This document shows, in pieces, positions 1 to 8,388 of a DNA stretch of 64,000 nt. Origin of the DNA: Planctomycetota bacterium (lineage in GTDB: Bacteria; Planctomycetota; UBA1135; UBA2386); contig JAEUHQ010000130.1 of the NCBI GenBank assembly GCA_016794565.1, positions 1 to 64,000 on the forward strand. The letters run 5' to 3'. The notes beneath the pieces were generated by a model. That model was not told the origin of the DNA. It did no database searches and saw only the letters and a list, made by a program, of their open reading frames with translations. How positions within the stretch are numbered: position 1 is the stretch's first letter; each line of letters begins with the position of its first letter. The position numbers were made by a program, and so were the translations under genes.

Positions 1-332
1 GCCACGAGGACGCCGGCGGCGCCGACGAGCACCGTCGGCCGGTCCCAGCGATCGAGGTCGCCGAGCGGCAAGGCGTCGCAGTCGCCGTTCGCCTCGGGAC
101 AGTCGATCACCACGACATCGGCGAACCGCAGCGCGTCCGGAGTGCAAGAGGCGATCGCGACGCGGCGGCGACGGAGCCCGGCGGTGGCGAGGACACCGTC
201 GAGTCTCGCTGCCGATGCGTCGGCGGCGACGATCGCCACCATCGGTGCCGTGGCGTCGACCGCCTGCGCCGGCAGCACGGCGGCGAACACGAGCACGGCG
301 GAGGCGATCGGCGACGCAGGAGAGCGGTGCAT
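1..332 (-). CDS. Exported hypothetical protein, 3' end missing at window edge
   Basis: An open frame runs from an ATG at 332 to the left edge (110 codons, no stop), so the protein is cut. Residues 1-25 form a signal peptide: a short basic start, a hydrophobic run of Ala/Val/Leu, and an Ala-Gln-Ala cleavage-like end. The mature part begins with alternating hydrophobic strands (APMVAIVAAD and ADVVVIDCPE), which suggests an alpha/beta fold. I do not recognise the family. It lies 72 bp downstream of the kinase gene on the same strand, separated from it by stacked hairpins, so it may be a separate transcription unit. Confidence 0.6.
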   Translation of the reverse strand, partial: MHRSPASPIASAVLVFAAVLPAQAVDATAPMVAIVAADASAARLDGVLATAGLRRRRVAIASCTPDALRFADVVVIDCPEANGDCDALPLGDLDRWDRPTVLVGAAGVLV

Positions 333-347
333 GTCGGCGACGAACGA

Positions 348-404
348 AACGAGCGTGAGGCTCGTTCTGCCGGGAAACCGGGCAGTTTTTCCGCCGAACG
401 GCGG
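348..404. terminator. Stacked hairpins after the kinase gene
   Basis: Three inverted repeats fill the gap. 348-354/360-366 is a perfect 7-bp stem with a 5-nt loop. 367-371/381-385 is a shorter stem followed on the plus strand by five T. 391-396/399-404 is a perfect 6-bp stem touching the kinase stop codon. For the minus-strand kinase transcript they could act as a terminator or an RNA 3' end stabiliser, but the T run is on the wrong side for a classical intrinsic terminator of that transcript. Confidence 0.4.
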
Positions 405-3017
405 CTACCGCGGCTTCAGCCCGAGCTTGCTGCGCAGCTCCTTCGCCTCGACGAGCATCGCCTCGCCCCCCGCCTCGTCGCCGCGCTGCTGCAGCAGCCG
501 GCCGAGCGTGAACAGGCTCTGCTCGATCGAGAAGTGACCCTTCGGGAACAACGCACGCCGCATGGCGAGCGCGTCGCGATGCAACTGCTCCGCCTGCACC
601 AGGTCGCCCGCGTCGCGCAGGTCGTTGGCGAGGTTGAACAGGATCAGCGCCGTGTTCGGGTGGCCCTTCGGGAAGAGGCGCTGCATGTGCATCAGGGCTT
701 CGCGGAACAGCGGCTCGGCGCCCGCAAAGTCGTGTTTCGCCTGCAGCAGGCACGCGAGATTGTGCTGCAGCGGCGGCAGGCCCGGATGGTCTTCGGGGAA
801 CAGGCGCTGCGACATCGCCAGCCCGTTGCGGAACATGGACTCGGCTCCGTCGAGATCGCCCTTCTGCTGCAGGAGGTGCCCGACGTTGTTGAGTTGCCCG
901 GCGACGCGCGCGTGATCGCCGGAAAAGATCCGCTGGTACATCGCCAGCGACTCGCGTGCGAGCGCTTCGGCCTCGCCGAGGTTCTTCTGGACGAGCAAGA
1001 CGGCTGAGAGACTGCTCAGGCTGCCGGCCAGGAGTTCGTGATCGCCGCGATAGAGGCGGCGCCGTCGATCGACCGCGGTCCGGAGGATCTGCTCCGCCTC
1101 GTCGATCCTGCCGAGGTTTCGCAGGACGTGGCCGAGACTCGTCTCCGTGGCGGCGACCGACGGGTTGTCCTGCGGGAACGAGGCGGTCGCCGCGAGCGCC
1201 TCGCGCAGGATGGCCTCGGCCGGCTCGAGCTTCCCGCCCTGCATCAGGCACACGCCGAGTGCGTCGAGCCCTTTCGCGAGGCGGTAGCCGTCGGTGACAC
1301 CGCTTCTCCTCCATGTGTCGACCGCGCGCCGCAACGTCGCTTCGGCCGACACGGAGTCGCCGGCGTCCATGCGCATCAGCCCGAGATCGGAGAGGAACAG
1401 CGCGAGGTCGCTGCTGTCGCCGGGCACGATCCGCTCGAACATCGCGATCGCCTCGACCTGCAACGGGATCGCGGACTGCACGTCACCGAGCTGTTGCCGC
1501 GCCAGCGCCAGGTGCACCATCACCAGAACCATCTCCTTCGACTCGACGCCCTTCGCGCGGTGCGTCGCCAACGCCGGCTCGAGCAGGCGCCTTGCCTTCT
1601 CCGGCTTGCTGATCTGGACGAAGCTCGGGCCCAGCTGGCCGCGCAGGAACAACTCCGCCTCGGGCGCACCAGCGAGCTCGCCGTTCTCGATGCGCTGCGC
1701 CGCCGAGTCCAGCATCGCCTCGAGCAGCGTCGTGTCGCGGCCCAGCGCCGTCGCCGCTTCGACCGCGCCGAGCGTCGTGACGAGGAAGTTGGCGATCACG
1801 GCCGACTTGTCGCGATCGCTCTCGGCCCTGGCGCGCTGCTTCTCCTCGTCCGCACGCGCGGCCACTGCGATGCCTTCGCTGCGCTGCGCCGCCTCGCGCG
1901 CGACGACTTCCCGTTCGCCGGCCGCGACCGCCTCGTGCAACGCGAACGACACCCCGACCAGTCCCGCGACCAGCAGCACCATCGCGAGCGCGAGGCCGGT
2001 GACGAGACCTTTGTGGCGACGCGCGAACTTCGCTGCGTGGTACCAGGTGCTCGCCGGACGAGCCGCGATCGGTTCGTTGGCGAGGTGGCGGCGGATGTCG
2101 GCGGCGAAGGCCTCGGCCGACTGGTACCGCCGCGTCTTCTCCTTCTCGAGCGCCTTGCCGACGATCGTCTCGACGTCGCCGCGCAGGTGACGATGGATGC
2201 GCGACAGCCGCGTCGGCTCCTCCTCGCGGATCGTGCGCAGCGCTTCGTGGATCGCGCGCTTCGTGAGGTCGTAGGGCATGCGCCCCGCGAGGAGCTCGTA
2301 CGCGATGACACCCAGGGCGTACACGTCGCTGCGTGTGTCGAGCAGTCCGGGGTCGCCGGAAACCTGCTCCGGGCTCATGTACGGGATCGTTCCCACGATC
2401 TCGCCCACGTCGGTGCGCATCGTCGTGCGCTGCATGTCGGCGTCGGTCGCGCGTGCGACGCCGAAGTCGAGGATCTTCGGCTGTCCCGAGGCATCGACGA
2501 GGATGTTGCCCGGCTTCAGGTCGCGATGGATCACACCCTTCTGGTGCGCGTGATCGACGGCGTCGCAGATGCGCGCGATCAGTTCCAGTCGCTGGCCGGT
2601 GTCGAGGCGACGGCGCTCCGCGAACGTGTCGAGCTCCTCGCCACGGATCAGCTCCATCGCGAAGAAGGGAAGGTGCTGGCCGAGACGGTCGACGATCGTG
2701 CCCGCCTCGAAGACCTGCGCGATCCCCGGGTGCTGCAGCCTCCCCAGCACCTCGGACTCGTACTCGAAGCGTCGCAGCGATGCGGCCGACACCTGACCGG
2801 CGCGGATGACCTTCAGGGCGACGGTGCGACGCGGCTGTTCCTGCTCGGCCTCGTAGACGGCACCCATGCCGCCTTCGCCGAGTCGGCTCCGGATGCGGTA
2901 CTTGCCGATCCGTTCGGGGAGTGCATCGGCCGCGATCGCCCTCGGATCGAGCGGCGCCGCCCGAGTGCGTTCCTCGTCGGGATCCGTGCGCCCCGCGTCT
3001 GCCGTCCCGGGCGTCAC
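405..3017 (-). CDS. Membrane Ser/Thr protein kinase with TPR ectodomain
   Basis: This is an 870-aa receptor-type kinase. The kinase domain spans about residues 38-315: glycine loop GEGGMG (~47-52), VALK lysine (~69), catalytic loop HRDLKPGN (~164-171) and DFG (~184-186), so it looks active. A single membrane helix follows at ~337-360. The rest (~440-870) is a run of about ten TPR units of the kinesin-light-chain type, with GxxxxAExLxRxAL spacing. The topology implied is an intracellular kinase with an extracytoplasmic or periplasmic TPR scaffold. The GTG start overlaps the stop of the upstream toxin-like gene by GTGA, so the two are probably translationally coupled. Substrates cannot be inferred. 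Confidence 0.93.
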   Translation of the reverse strand: MTPGTADAGRTDPDEERTRAAPLDPRAIAADALPERIGKYRIRSRLGEGGMGAVYEAEQEQPRRTVALKVIRAGQVSAASLRRFEYESEVLGRLQHPGIAQVFEAGTIVDRLGQHLPFFAMELIRGEELDTFAERRRLDTGQRLELIARICDAVDHAHQKGVIHRDLKPGNILVDASGQPKILDFGVARATDADMQRTTMRTDVGEIVGTIPYMSPEQVSGDPGLLDTRSDVYALGVIAYELLAGRMPYDLTKRAIHEALRTIREEEPTRLSRIHRHLRGDVETIVGKALEKEKTRRYQSAEAFAADIRRHLANEPIAARPASTWYHAAKFARRHKGLVTGLALAMVLLVAGLVGVSFALHEAVAAGEREVVAREAAQRSEGIAVAARADEEKQRARAESDRDKSAVIANFLVTTLGAVEAATALGRDTTLLEAMLDSAAQRIENGELAGAPEAELFLRGQLGPSFVQISKPEKARRLLEPALATHRAKGVESKEMVLVMVHLALARQQLGDVQSAIPLQVEAIAMFERIVPGDSSDLALFLSDLGLMRMDAGDSVSAEATLRRAVDTWRRSGVTDGYRLAKGLDALGVCLMQGGKLEPAEAILREALAATASFPQDNPSVAATETSLGHVLRNLGRIDEAEQILRTAVDRRRRLYRGDHELLAGSLSSLSAVLLVQKNLGEAEALARESLAMYQRIFSGDHARVAGQLNNVGHLLQQKGDLDGAESMFRNGLAMSQRLFPEDHPGLPPLQHNLACLLQAKHDFAGAEPLFREALMHMQRLFPKGHPNTALILFNLANDLRDAGDLVQAEQLHRDALAMRRALFPKGHFSIEQSLFTLGRLLQQRGDEAGGEAMLVEAKELRSKLGLKPR

Positions 3018-3973
3018 TTGCCCCCGCTGATGCCCACGACGCGAAGCGCACCGACGTGAGCCGGCAGGATGTACTGAACGCCCCCGCCGCCCACCATCTG
3101 GCCCGATTCGAAGCGACCGCTCGCCGTGCGAACGCCCTCGAACGTCGGCGTGCGATCCGGTGACCAGCGATCCATGGCCGGGGCGGCGCGCGAGCGCAGC
3201 ACTTTCACGGACTGTGTCGTCTCGTAGCGAACGAGAGTACGGCCCTCGGCGACGATGCCGAGGCGCTCGGCCGGAGTGCCCGACGTCGCGTAGTAGTCGC
3301 CTTTCAGCAGTGCCTCCGGGTGCAGCACGTGTTCGGACGACTTGTAGGCGACGAGGCGGGTGCCCTTCGGCAGTTCGACGACCTCGACCGTGCCGTGGAA
3401 GTCGATGGCGCGCAGGCGGGAGAGCAGCGCCTCGTCGTTCATCTTCGGGAACGACTCCTCGAAGAACGTGAGCGCGACCGTGATGCGCTGCCGGATCTGC
3501 GGCACCTGGTGTTTCGTACCGATGCCCGCGATCAGCCGGTCGATCCGGCTCACGCGAGCCGCGTACAGGGCGGGCGTCTGGACACGCTTGCCGACGCCCC
3601 GGGTCAGGAACGCGACGAACGCCTGCACGCCGATGAGCGTCACGGCCTTCGCCAGATGTGCACCCGCACGATCGAGGCCCGCGTCGTCCTTCGCGTCCAG
3701 CGCCACCACGACGAACGCACGGATCTCCTCCGCTGCCTGCAGCGCGATCGCACCGAGAGCCACGACACCGGCGAGGAGCAGCAGCACGTCGGCGAGGAAC
3801 CCGATGCCGAACACGTGCGACGCAGCCCAAGCCGCGAACACGCTCGTCGTGATCGCGATGGTCGCCGGTTCGAAGAGCGCCGCGAAGTCCGCGCGTGCGC
3901 TCTCCGGGAGGTGCCCGACGGCGAGCTGCGCCGCGCGCAGCAGTTTCCCGGTCGAATCCGAAGCGGTCGGCAT
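3014..3973 (-). CDS. Membrane protein resembling a polymorphic toxin
   Basis: This 319-aa protein starts at the ATG at 3973, 19 nt after the upstream stop. Residues ~35-120 hold hydrophobic helices separated by a segment with DLDRAGAHLAKAV, a pattern I associate with the N-terminal region of polymorphic toxin/T6SS-effector proteins (DUF6861-like). Residues ~185-315 form a beta-rich C-terminal domain with KGTRLVAY, DYYATSGTP, RTLVRYE, a DRWS segment and GGGGVQYILP. This layout is reminiscent of TNT-like/ADP-ribosyl-type toxin domains. The toxin reading is an inference from pattern only. The gene is coupled to the kinase-TPR gene, and no recognisable immunity gene adjoins it. Confidence 0.6.
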   Translation of the reverse strand: MPTASDSTGKLLRAAQLAVGHLPESARADFAALFEPATIAITTSVFAAWAASHVFGIGFLADVLLLLAGVVALGAIALQAAEEIRAFVVVALDAKDDAGLDRAGAHLAKAVTLIGVQAFVAFLTRGVGKRVQTPALYAARVSRIDRLIAGIGTKHQVPQIRQRITVALTFFEESFPKMNDEALLSRLRAIDFHGTVEVVELPKGTRLVAYKSSEHVLHPEALLKGDYYATSGTPAERLGIVAEGRTLVRYETTQSVKVLRSRAAPAMDRWSPDRTPTFEGVRTASGRFESGQMVGGGGVQYILPAHVGALRVVGISGGK

Positions 3974-3992
3974 CGCGTTCGGGAGCGTACCG

Positions 3993-5348
3993 TCAATCGA
4001 GACCGAAGCCGAGGCGGCGAAGCTCGTCGGCCAGTGTCGCCCGCGCCCTGGCGTACGAGCTCGAAGCACCCCACGCGATCGCCATGCGCTCGGCCCAGCC
4101 CTTCGACTCGCTGACGGGCTTGCCGGCGTAGCCGCCGCGCTCGGCGTTGGTGCGGCGCGCCCACGCGCGCATGCCGTCGTCCGCGCCGTCGAGCACGGCC
4201 GGGATCGTGTTCGTGTCGTAGCGATCCCAGTGCAGGATGCCCGGGAGCGGCATGCGGCCGCGCGGCACGGGGTCGTCGGCGGGCACGCCGATCGTCATCC
4301 CGAACACGACGTAGCAGTGCGGCGGCAGGCCGAGCAGTGCGCCGAGTTCGACGGGGTGATTGCGCGCGGCGCCGATCATGCACACGCCGAAGCCCTCGGC
4401 TTCGGCAGCGAGTGCCAGGTTCTGACCGAACAACGCGGCGTCGACCGTCGCCTGGAGGAACAGTTCGAGGCTCTGGGCCTGCACCGCCGTGCCGTGGCGG
4501 CCGCAAGCGGCGGCGATCTTGTGCAAGTCGGCGCACACTGCGGCGAACACGGGCGCCTCGGTGATGTGCGCCTGACCTCCGCACAGCCGCGCGACGTCGG
4601 CCCTTCGCTTCGCATCGCTCACCACGACCACGGCGTTGGCCTGGATGAAGCTCGACGTCGACGCGTGGCGCGCCGCGTCGACGAGGCGTTCGATCGTCGG
4701 CGCCGCGATCGGATCGGGGCGATACGAGCGGTGGCTGCGATGGCGGAACATCTGCGCCACCGTGCTCCAAGGTTCGCCGTGCAGCGCAGAGACGGCGGCA
4801 CGCAGGTCGTCGGGCCGATCGAGATCGGCCACGACCCACGGACTGCCGGTCGCGATCGTCAGCACGCGCGAACGATCGGCTCGCACCACGTCGCGCAGCA
4901 ACGCGTCGGGCCGGCGGATCTCGTCGAACACGGCACGGGTCATCGCGACCGGGTGACCTGGGCGGCCGCGGAATAGCGGCAACGCCACGCCGCATCCCGG
5001 GCGCCGGAGCAGGGCGAGCACCGCGAGCAGCGTCTCGGCCGGCACGATCGCGTGGTCGACCGGGAACACGACGATCTCCGCGACATCGGGCCCGAGCGCC
5101 GCCGCGGCTGCACGCAGGCTGTCCGCCATCTCGCCGCCCGGAGGCACCGTGACGACCCGTGCGGCGAGGTTCGCGGGCAGGGACGGAGCGCCGTCCCTGC
5201 GCACGATCAGCACGTCGGCGGCGCCGGCATCGCGGCACGTCGCGACGACGCGTTCGATCGCCGTCGCGCCCGCGAGATCGAGCAGCGCCTTGTCCGCGCC
5301 CATCCGTTCGCCGCGGCCGGCGGCCGGCACGATCGCGACGGTGCGCAC
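3993..5348 (-). CDS. MobA-like nucleotidyltransferase fused to NfsA-like nitroreductase
   Basis: This is a 451-aa two-domain protein. Residues 1-195 are an NTP_transf_3 domain: the start VAIVPAAGRGERMGADK is the nucleotide-binding signature of the MobA/MocA/IspD type, and VFPVDH provides the metal-binding acid. Residues ~205-451 match the NADPH-dependent FMN nitroreductase (NfsA/Frp) family, with TIERLVDAARHAST near the domain start, a GFGVCMIGAARN segment and a WARRTNAERGG-like tail. Each domain has about its normal family length, so this is a true fusion and not a frame error. It uses a GTG start 4 nt after the pyrE stop. Substrates of both halves are unknown; a molybdopterin or sugar nucleotidyl transfer plus flavin redox role is possible. 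Confidence 0.85.
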   Translation of the reverse strand: MRTVAIVPAAGRGERMGADKALLDLAGATAIERVVATCRDAGAADVLIVRRDGAPSLPANLAARVVTVPPGGEMADSLRAAAAALGPDVAEIVVFPVDHAIVPAETLLAVLALLRRPGCGVALPLFRGRPGHPVAMTRAVFDEIRRPDALLRDVVRADRSRVLTIATGSPWVVADLDRPDDLRAAVSALHGEPWSTVAQMFRHRSHRSYRPDPIAAPTIERLVDAARHASTSSFIQANAVVVVSDAKRRADVARLCGGQAHITEAPVFAAVCADLHKIAAACGRHGTAVQAQSLELFLQATVDAALFGQNLALAAEAEGFGVCMIGAARNHPVELGALLGLPPHCYVVFGMTIGVPADDPVPRGRMPLPGILHWDRYDTNTIPAVLDGADDGMRAWARRTNAERGGYAGKPVSESKGWAERMAIAWGASSSYARARATLADELRRLGFGLD

Positions 5349-5352
5349 GCGT

Positions 5353-5919
5353 CTAGCCCTTCCGGATCTCGCTCAGCGTGAGAAGGCACTCGACGCGGAA
5401 CTCCTTCCTGAACGCGTCGGCGTCGGGATCTTCGCGATCGGCGATCGCCATCACGACGACCGGCACGGCGCCGACTTCGACGACCGCGTCGATCGCCTTC
5501 TTCGCCGAGCCACCGGTCGTCACGGTGTCCTCGAGGATCGCGACCTTCTCGCCTTTCTCGAGGTCGCCCTCGATGCGCGAACCGGTGCCGTGCCCCTTCG
5601 CTTCCTTGCGGACGAGGAACGCCTTCAGGTTCTGCCCGGTCTCGAAGGAGAGGGCGGCCACTGCGCTGGCGAGCGGATCGGCGCCGATCGTGAGGCCTCC
5701 GACCGCGGTGATCTCGGGATGACCCTTCAGCTTCTCGAGCAGCAGCTTCGCGATCAGCCACAGCCCTTCCGGATGCAGCGAGACCTTCTTGCCGTTGATG
5801 TAGAACGTCGACCGCTTGCCCGACGCGAGCACGATGTCGATGCCGTCCTTGTAGGCGCGTTCGCGGACGAGCTGGAGCAGACGCTTTTTGGCCGCCGTCG
5901 GTTCGAACTTCGTGGTCAC
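5353..5919 (-). CDS. pyrE: Orotate phosphoribosyltransferase
   Basis: This 188-aa enzyme makes OMP from orotate and PRPP in pyrimidine synthesis. The PRPP-binding motif VAILEDTVTTGG lies at ~126-137, and the orotate-binding loop region SGKRSTFYINGKK at ~33-45. Length fits the single-domain family. It has a GTG start; the divergent hydrolase gene begins 50 bp away. It is the first gene of a minus-strand run that includes the fusion enzyme, the toxin-like protein and the kinase. The next pathway enzyme, pyrF, lies far off at 58350-59219. Confidence 0.93.
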   Translation of the reverse strand: MTTKFEPTAAKKRLLQLVRERAYKDGIDIVLASGKRSTFYINGKKVSLHPEGLWLIAKLLLEKLKGHPEITAVGGLTIGADPLASAVAALSFETGQNLKAFLVRKEAKGHGTGSRIEGDLEKGEKVAILEDTVTTGGSAKKAIDAVVEVGAVPVVVMAIADREDPDADAFRKEFRVECLLTLSEIRKG

Positions 5920-5953
5920 ACGGCCATGGATATCGCCACAGTGCGGCGCGGTC

Positions 5954-5959
5954 TACCAT
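5954..5959 (+). promoter_or_regulatory. TANNNT -10-like box (TACCAT)
   Basis: TACCAT ends 10 nt before the ATG of the serine hydrolase gene, and there is no Shine-Dalgarno sequence between. The spacing implies a transcript that begins at or very near the start codon. Confidence 0.45.
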
Positions 5960-5969
5960 CGCGCCCCCG

Positions 5970-7328
5970 ATGATCCGCCGCCTCGTCAGCGCTCTCACGT
6001 TCGCCTCTGTCCTCGCCACCGTCGCCGCGCAGGATCCATCGTGGGTCGCGAAGGTCGACGCGCTGGTCGCAGCGCGCGTCGCCAAGGCGGACGCGGTCGG
6101 ATTCTCGGTCGGCGTCGCGCAGAAGGGCGAAGTGCTGCTCGCGAAGGGCTACGGCCTCGCGGACGCCGAGTGGAGGATCCCCGCGACGGCGGACACGCGC
6201 TTCCGCATCGGGTCGGTGACGAAGCAGTTCACTGCGGCGCTCGTGATGCGCCTCGTCGAACAGAAGAAGATCGCCCTCGACGACGGCCTCGAGAAGTACG
6301 TGCCCGAGTTCCCGCTGCAGGGCAAGAAGGTCACGGTGCAGATGCTGCTCGACCACACGAGCGGCATCCCGAACTACACCGACATCGGCAAGGAGTGGGA
6401 GAAGGTCGTCCCGCTCGAGCTGACGCACGGCGAACTGCTCGCCCTGGTCGACGGCAAGCCGTTCGACTTCGAGCCTGGCACCGAGTGGCGCTACGACAAC
6501 ACGGGCTACTACCTGCTCGGCATGGTGCTCGAGAAGGTGCACGGCAAGAGCTACGCCGACGTCGTTCGTGACGAACTGAGCGGCCCACTCGGCCTCGCCG
6601 ACACGATGTACGGCCACAACCAGGACGTGATCGAGCGGCGCGCCCACGGCTACACGATGCGGGCGGGGAAGCGCGTCAACGCCGACCACCTCGGCATGAC
6701 GCAGCCGGGCGCCGCGGGCGCACTGCTGTCGACCGGCGCCGATCTCGTCCGCTGGTCGATGGCGCTCGCCGGGGGCAAGGTGGTGAGTACCACGTCGTAC
6801 GAACGGATGACCCAGGCGACCGTCCTGCCGAACGGCCGCGACACCGGGTACGGCTTCGGGTTGATGCGGAACGAAGTCCTCGGCCGACCGGCGATCTTCC
6901 ACGGCGGCGGCATCCACGGTTTCAATTCGATGCTGCTGCACCTCCCGGGGGACGACCTGCACGTCGCGGTGATCGGCAACGCCGAGGCAGCGAGCAGCGA
7001 GAAGCTCGCGCACGAAGTCGTGCAAGCGGTGCTCGGCATCGAGAAGTTCGTCGCGAAGGACGAGCCGCTGCCGGCCGACCTGCGCGACCGGCTCGCCGGC
7101 GAATACGACCTCGCGGACGTCGGCATGGCCCTCGTCGTGACGGCCGAAGGGGATCGCCTGCGCGCCAAGGGCAAGGCGCCCGGCCAGGAAGTCTTCGGCC
7201 TGCTCTACCAGGGCAGCCTGGAGTTCCGGGCCTCGTTCGACCACGAAGTGAGGATCGTGTTCTCCGCCGACGGCAAGGAGCTCACGCTGCACCAGAACGG
7301 CGGAGCGTTCGTCGGGCATCGGCAATGA
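5970..7328 (+). CDS. Exported serine hydrolase of the beta-lactamase (class C/PBP4*) fold
   Basis: This 452-aa protein has a signal peptide (residues 1-20, ending TVAAQ). The SxxK nucleophile motif is S82-V-T-K85 in FRIGSVTKQF, the second motif is Y175-D-N177, and the third is H311-G-G, so all catalytic elements are present. Residues ~355-452 form a separate C-terminal beta domain (LAGEYDLADVGM and later strands) typical of D-aminopeptidase/esterase relatives. Family members include esterases, peptidases and peptidoglycan-processing enzymes as well as beta-lactamases, so resistance should not be assumed. It acts outside the cytoplasm. Confidence 0.9.
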   Translation: MIRRLVSALTFASVLATVAAQDPSWVAKVDALVAARVAKADAVGFSVGVAQKGEVLLAKGYGLADAEWRIPATADTRFRIGSVTKQFTAALVMRLVEQKKIALDDGLEKYVPEFPLQGKKVTVQMLLDHTSGIPNYTDIGKEWEKVVPLELTHGELLALVDGKPFDFEPGTEWRYDNTGYYLLGMVLEKVHGKSYADVVRDELSGPLGLADTMYGHNQDVIERRAHGYTMRAGKRVNADHLGMTQPGAAGALLSTGADLVRWSMALAGGKVVSTTSYERMTQATVLPNGRDTGYGFGLMRNEVLGRPAIFHGGGIHGFNSMLLHLPGDDLHVAVIGNAEAASSEKLAHEVVQAVLGIEKFVAKDEPLPADLRDRLAGEYDLADVGMALVVTAEGDRLRAKGKAPGQEVFGLLYQGSLEFRASFDHEVRIVFSADGKELTLHQNGGAFVGHRQ

Positions 7329-7418
7329 CGCTCGGCCCCTCGGTCACCGCCGGCTAGAGTCCGCCGTCGCCGCCCCCGGTGAATCCATGGCGAACGTCGA
7401 ACCAAGAGCTGGCGAGCC

Positions 7419-8381
7419 TTGACCGGCCTCACCGCACCCGAGCCGCGCCCCGTTCCCGGCACCGCGACGCCGGCTCCGGGCCCACGCCCGGCGACGATCG
7501 TCGTCGTCGCGGACTTCGCGGCCGCGGAAGCGAAGGTGCGCGACGGCGTCGACAGCGAACGCATCGTCGTGCTCGCGGGCCAGGACGAAGCGGCCGCGAT
7601 CGCGGCGGCCGAACGCGGCCGGGCCCAGGGTCGAGGTCCGGTGCCGACGCGGCCGCACCGCGCAAAGCGCCGCACGCTGGTCGTGATCCCGACCTACAAC
7701 GAGAAGGACAACCTCGAGCCGGTCGTGCGGGCGATCCACTCCTACCTCGACACCGACATCCTCGTCGTCGACGACGGCTCGCCGGACGGCACGGGAGCGA
7801 TCGCCGATCGGCTCGCCGCCGCGGATCCGCGCATCCACGTGCTGCATCGCCAGGGCAAACAAGGCCTCGGCACGGCGTACATCGCCGGCTTCCGTTTCGC
7901 GATCGAGCACGGCTACGAGCGCGCGTGCGAGATGGATGCCGACTTCAGCCACGCGCCGTGGGACCTGCCGCGGCTCGTGTTCGCCGCCGAACACGCCGAC
8001 CTCGTGATCGGCAGCCGCTACGTGAAGGGCGGCAACACGGTGGGCTGGGACTTCCGCCGGCGGCTCCTGTCGCGCGGCGCCAACCTCTACGCCCGGCTCG
8101 TGCTCTCGTCCGGCATCCGCGACAACACGGCGGGCTTCCGGTGCTTCGCCACGGCGGCGCTGCAGCGGCTGGATCTCGCCGCCGTGTCCGCGCAGGGCTA
8201 TGCGTTCCAGATCGAGATGGCGTTCCGCATGGTGCGCGCCGGATTCCGCGTGCAGGAGATCCCGATCCACTTCGTCGATCGCCGCGTCGGCGCTTCGAAG
8301 ATGGACGGCAAGATCGCGCGGGAGGCACTGCTGCTGGTGCCGAAGCTGCGCAGCCGCGTGAAACGCTCGCGGCCGGACTGA
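7419..8381 (+). CDS. Family 2 glycosyltransferase, polyprenol-phosphate mannosyltransferase type
   Basis: The GT-A domain starts at about residue 85 with [12 protein letters not shown], followed by [11 protein letters not shown] and the metal-binding [27 protein letters not shown] and [14 protein letters not shown] are typical of dolichol-phosphate mannose synthases. There is no C-terminal membrane domain. Residues 1-84 are an Ala/Pro-rich extension with an alpha/beta-like segment of unknown role. The start is uncertain. The TTG at 7419 is the only in-frame choice after a stop, and it overlaps (TTGA) the end of an 11-codon leader ORF at 7387-7422 that begins with ATG. A TAGAGT box at 7355-7360 may be the promoter. 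Leader coupling or an upstream frameshift would both fit. Confidence 0.85.
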   Translation: MTGLTAPEPRPVPGTATPAPGPRPATIVVVADFAAAEAKVRDGVDSERIVVLAGQDEAAAIAAAERGRAQGRGPVPTRPHRAKRRTLVVIPTYNEKDNLEPVVRAIHSYLDTDILVVDDGSPDGTGAIADRLAAADPRIHVLHRQGKQGLGTAYIAGFRFAIEHGYERACEMDADFSHAPWDLPRLVFAAEHADLVIGSRYVKGGNTVGWDFRRRLLSRGANLYARLVLSSGIRDNTAGFRCFATAALQRLDLAAVSAQGYAFQIEMAFRMVRAGFRVQEIPIHFVDRRVGASKMDGKIAREALLLVPKLRSRVKRSRPD

Positions 8382-8388
8382 CGCGATC

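Noticed and set aside
327..3059. Several long plus-strand frames opposite the kinase gene
   Set aside because: They are Arg/Ala/Leu-rich shadows of the TPR and kinase codons. The kinase frame on the minus strand has all catalytic motifs.
5970..7328. Antibiotic-resistance beta-lactamase
   Set aside because: The three active-site motifs fit, but the extra C-terminal domain and the family breadth favour an esterase or peptidase. Resistance is not supported by context.
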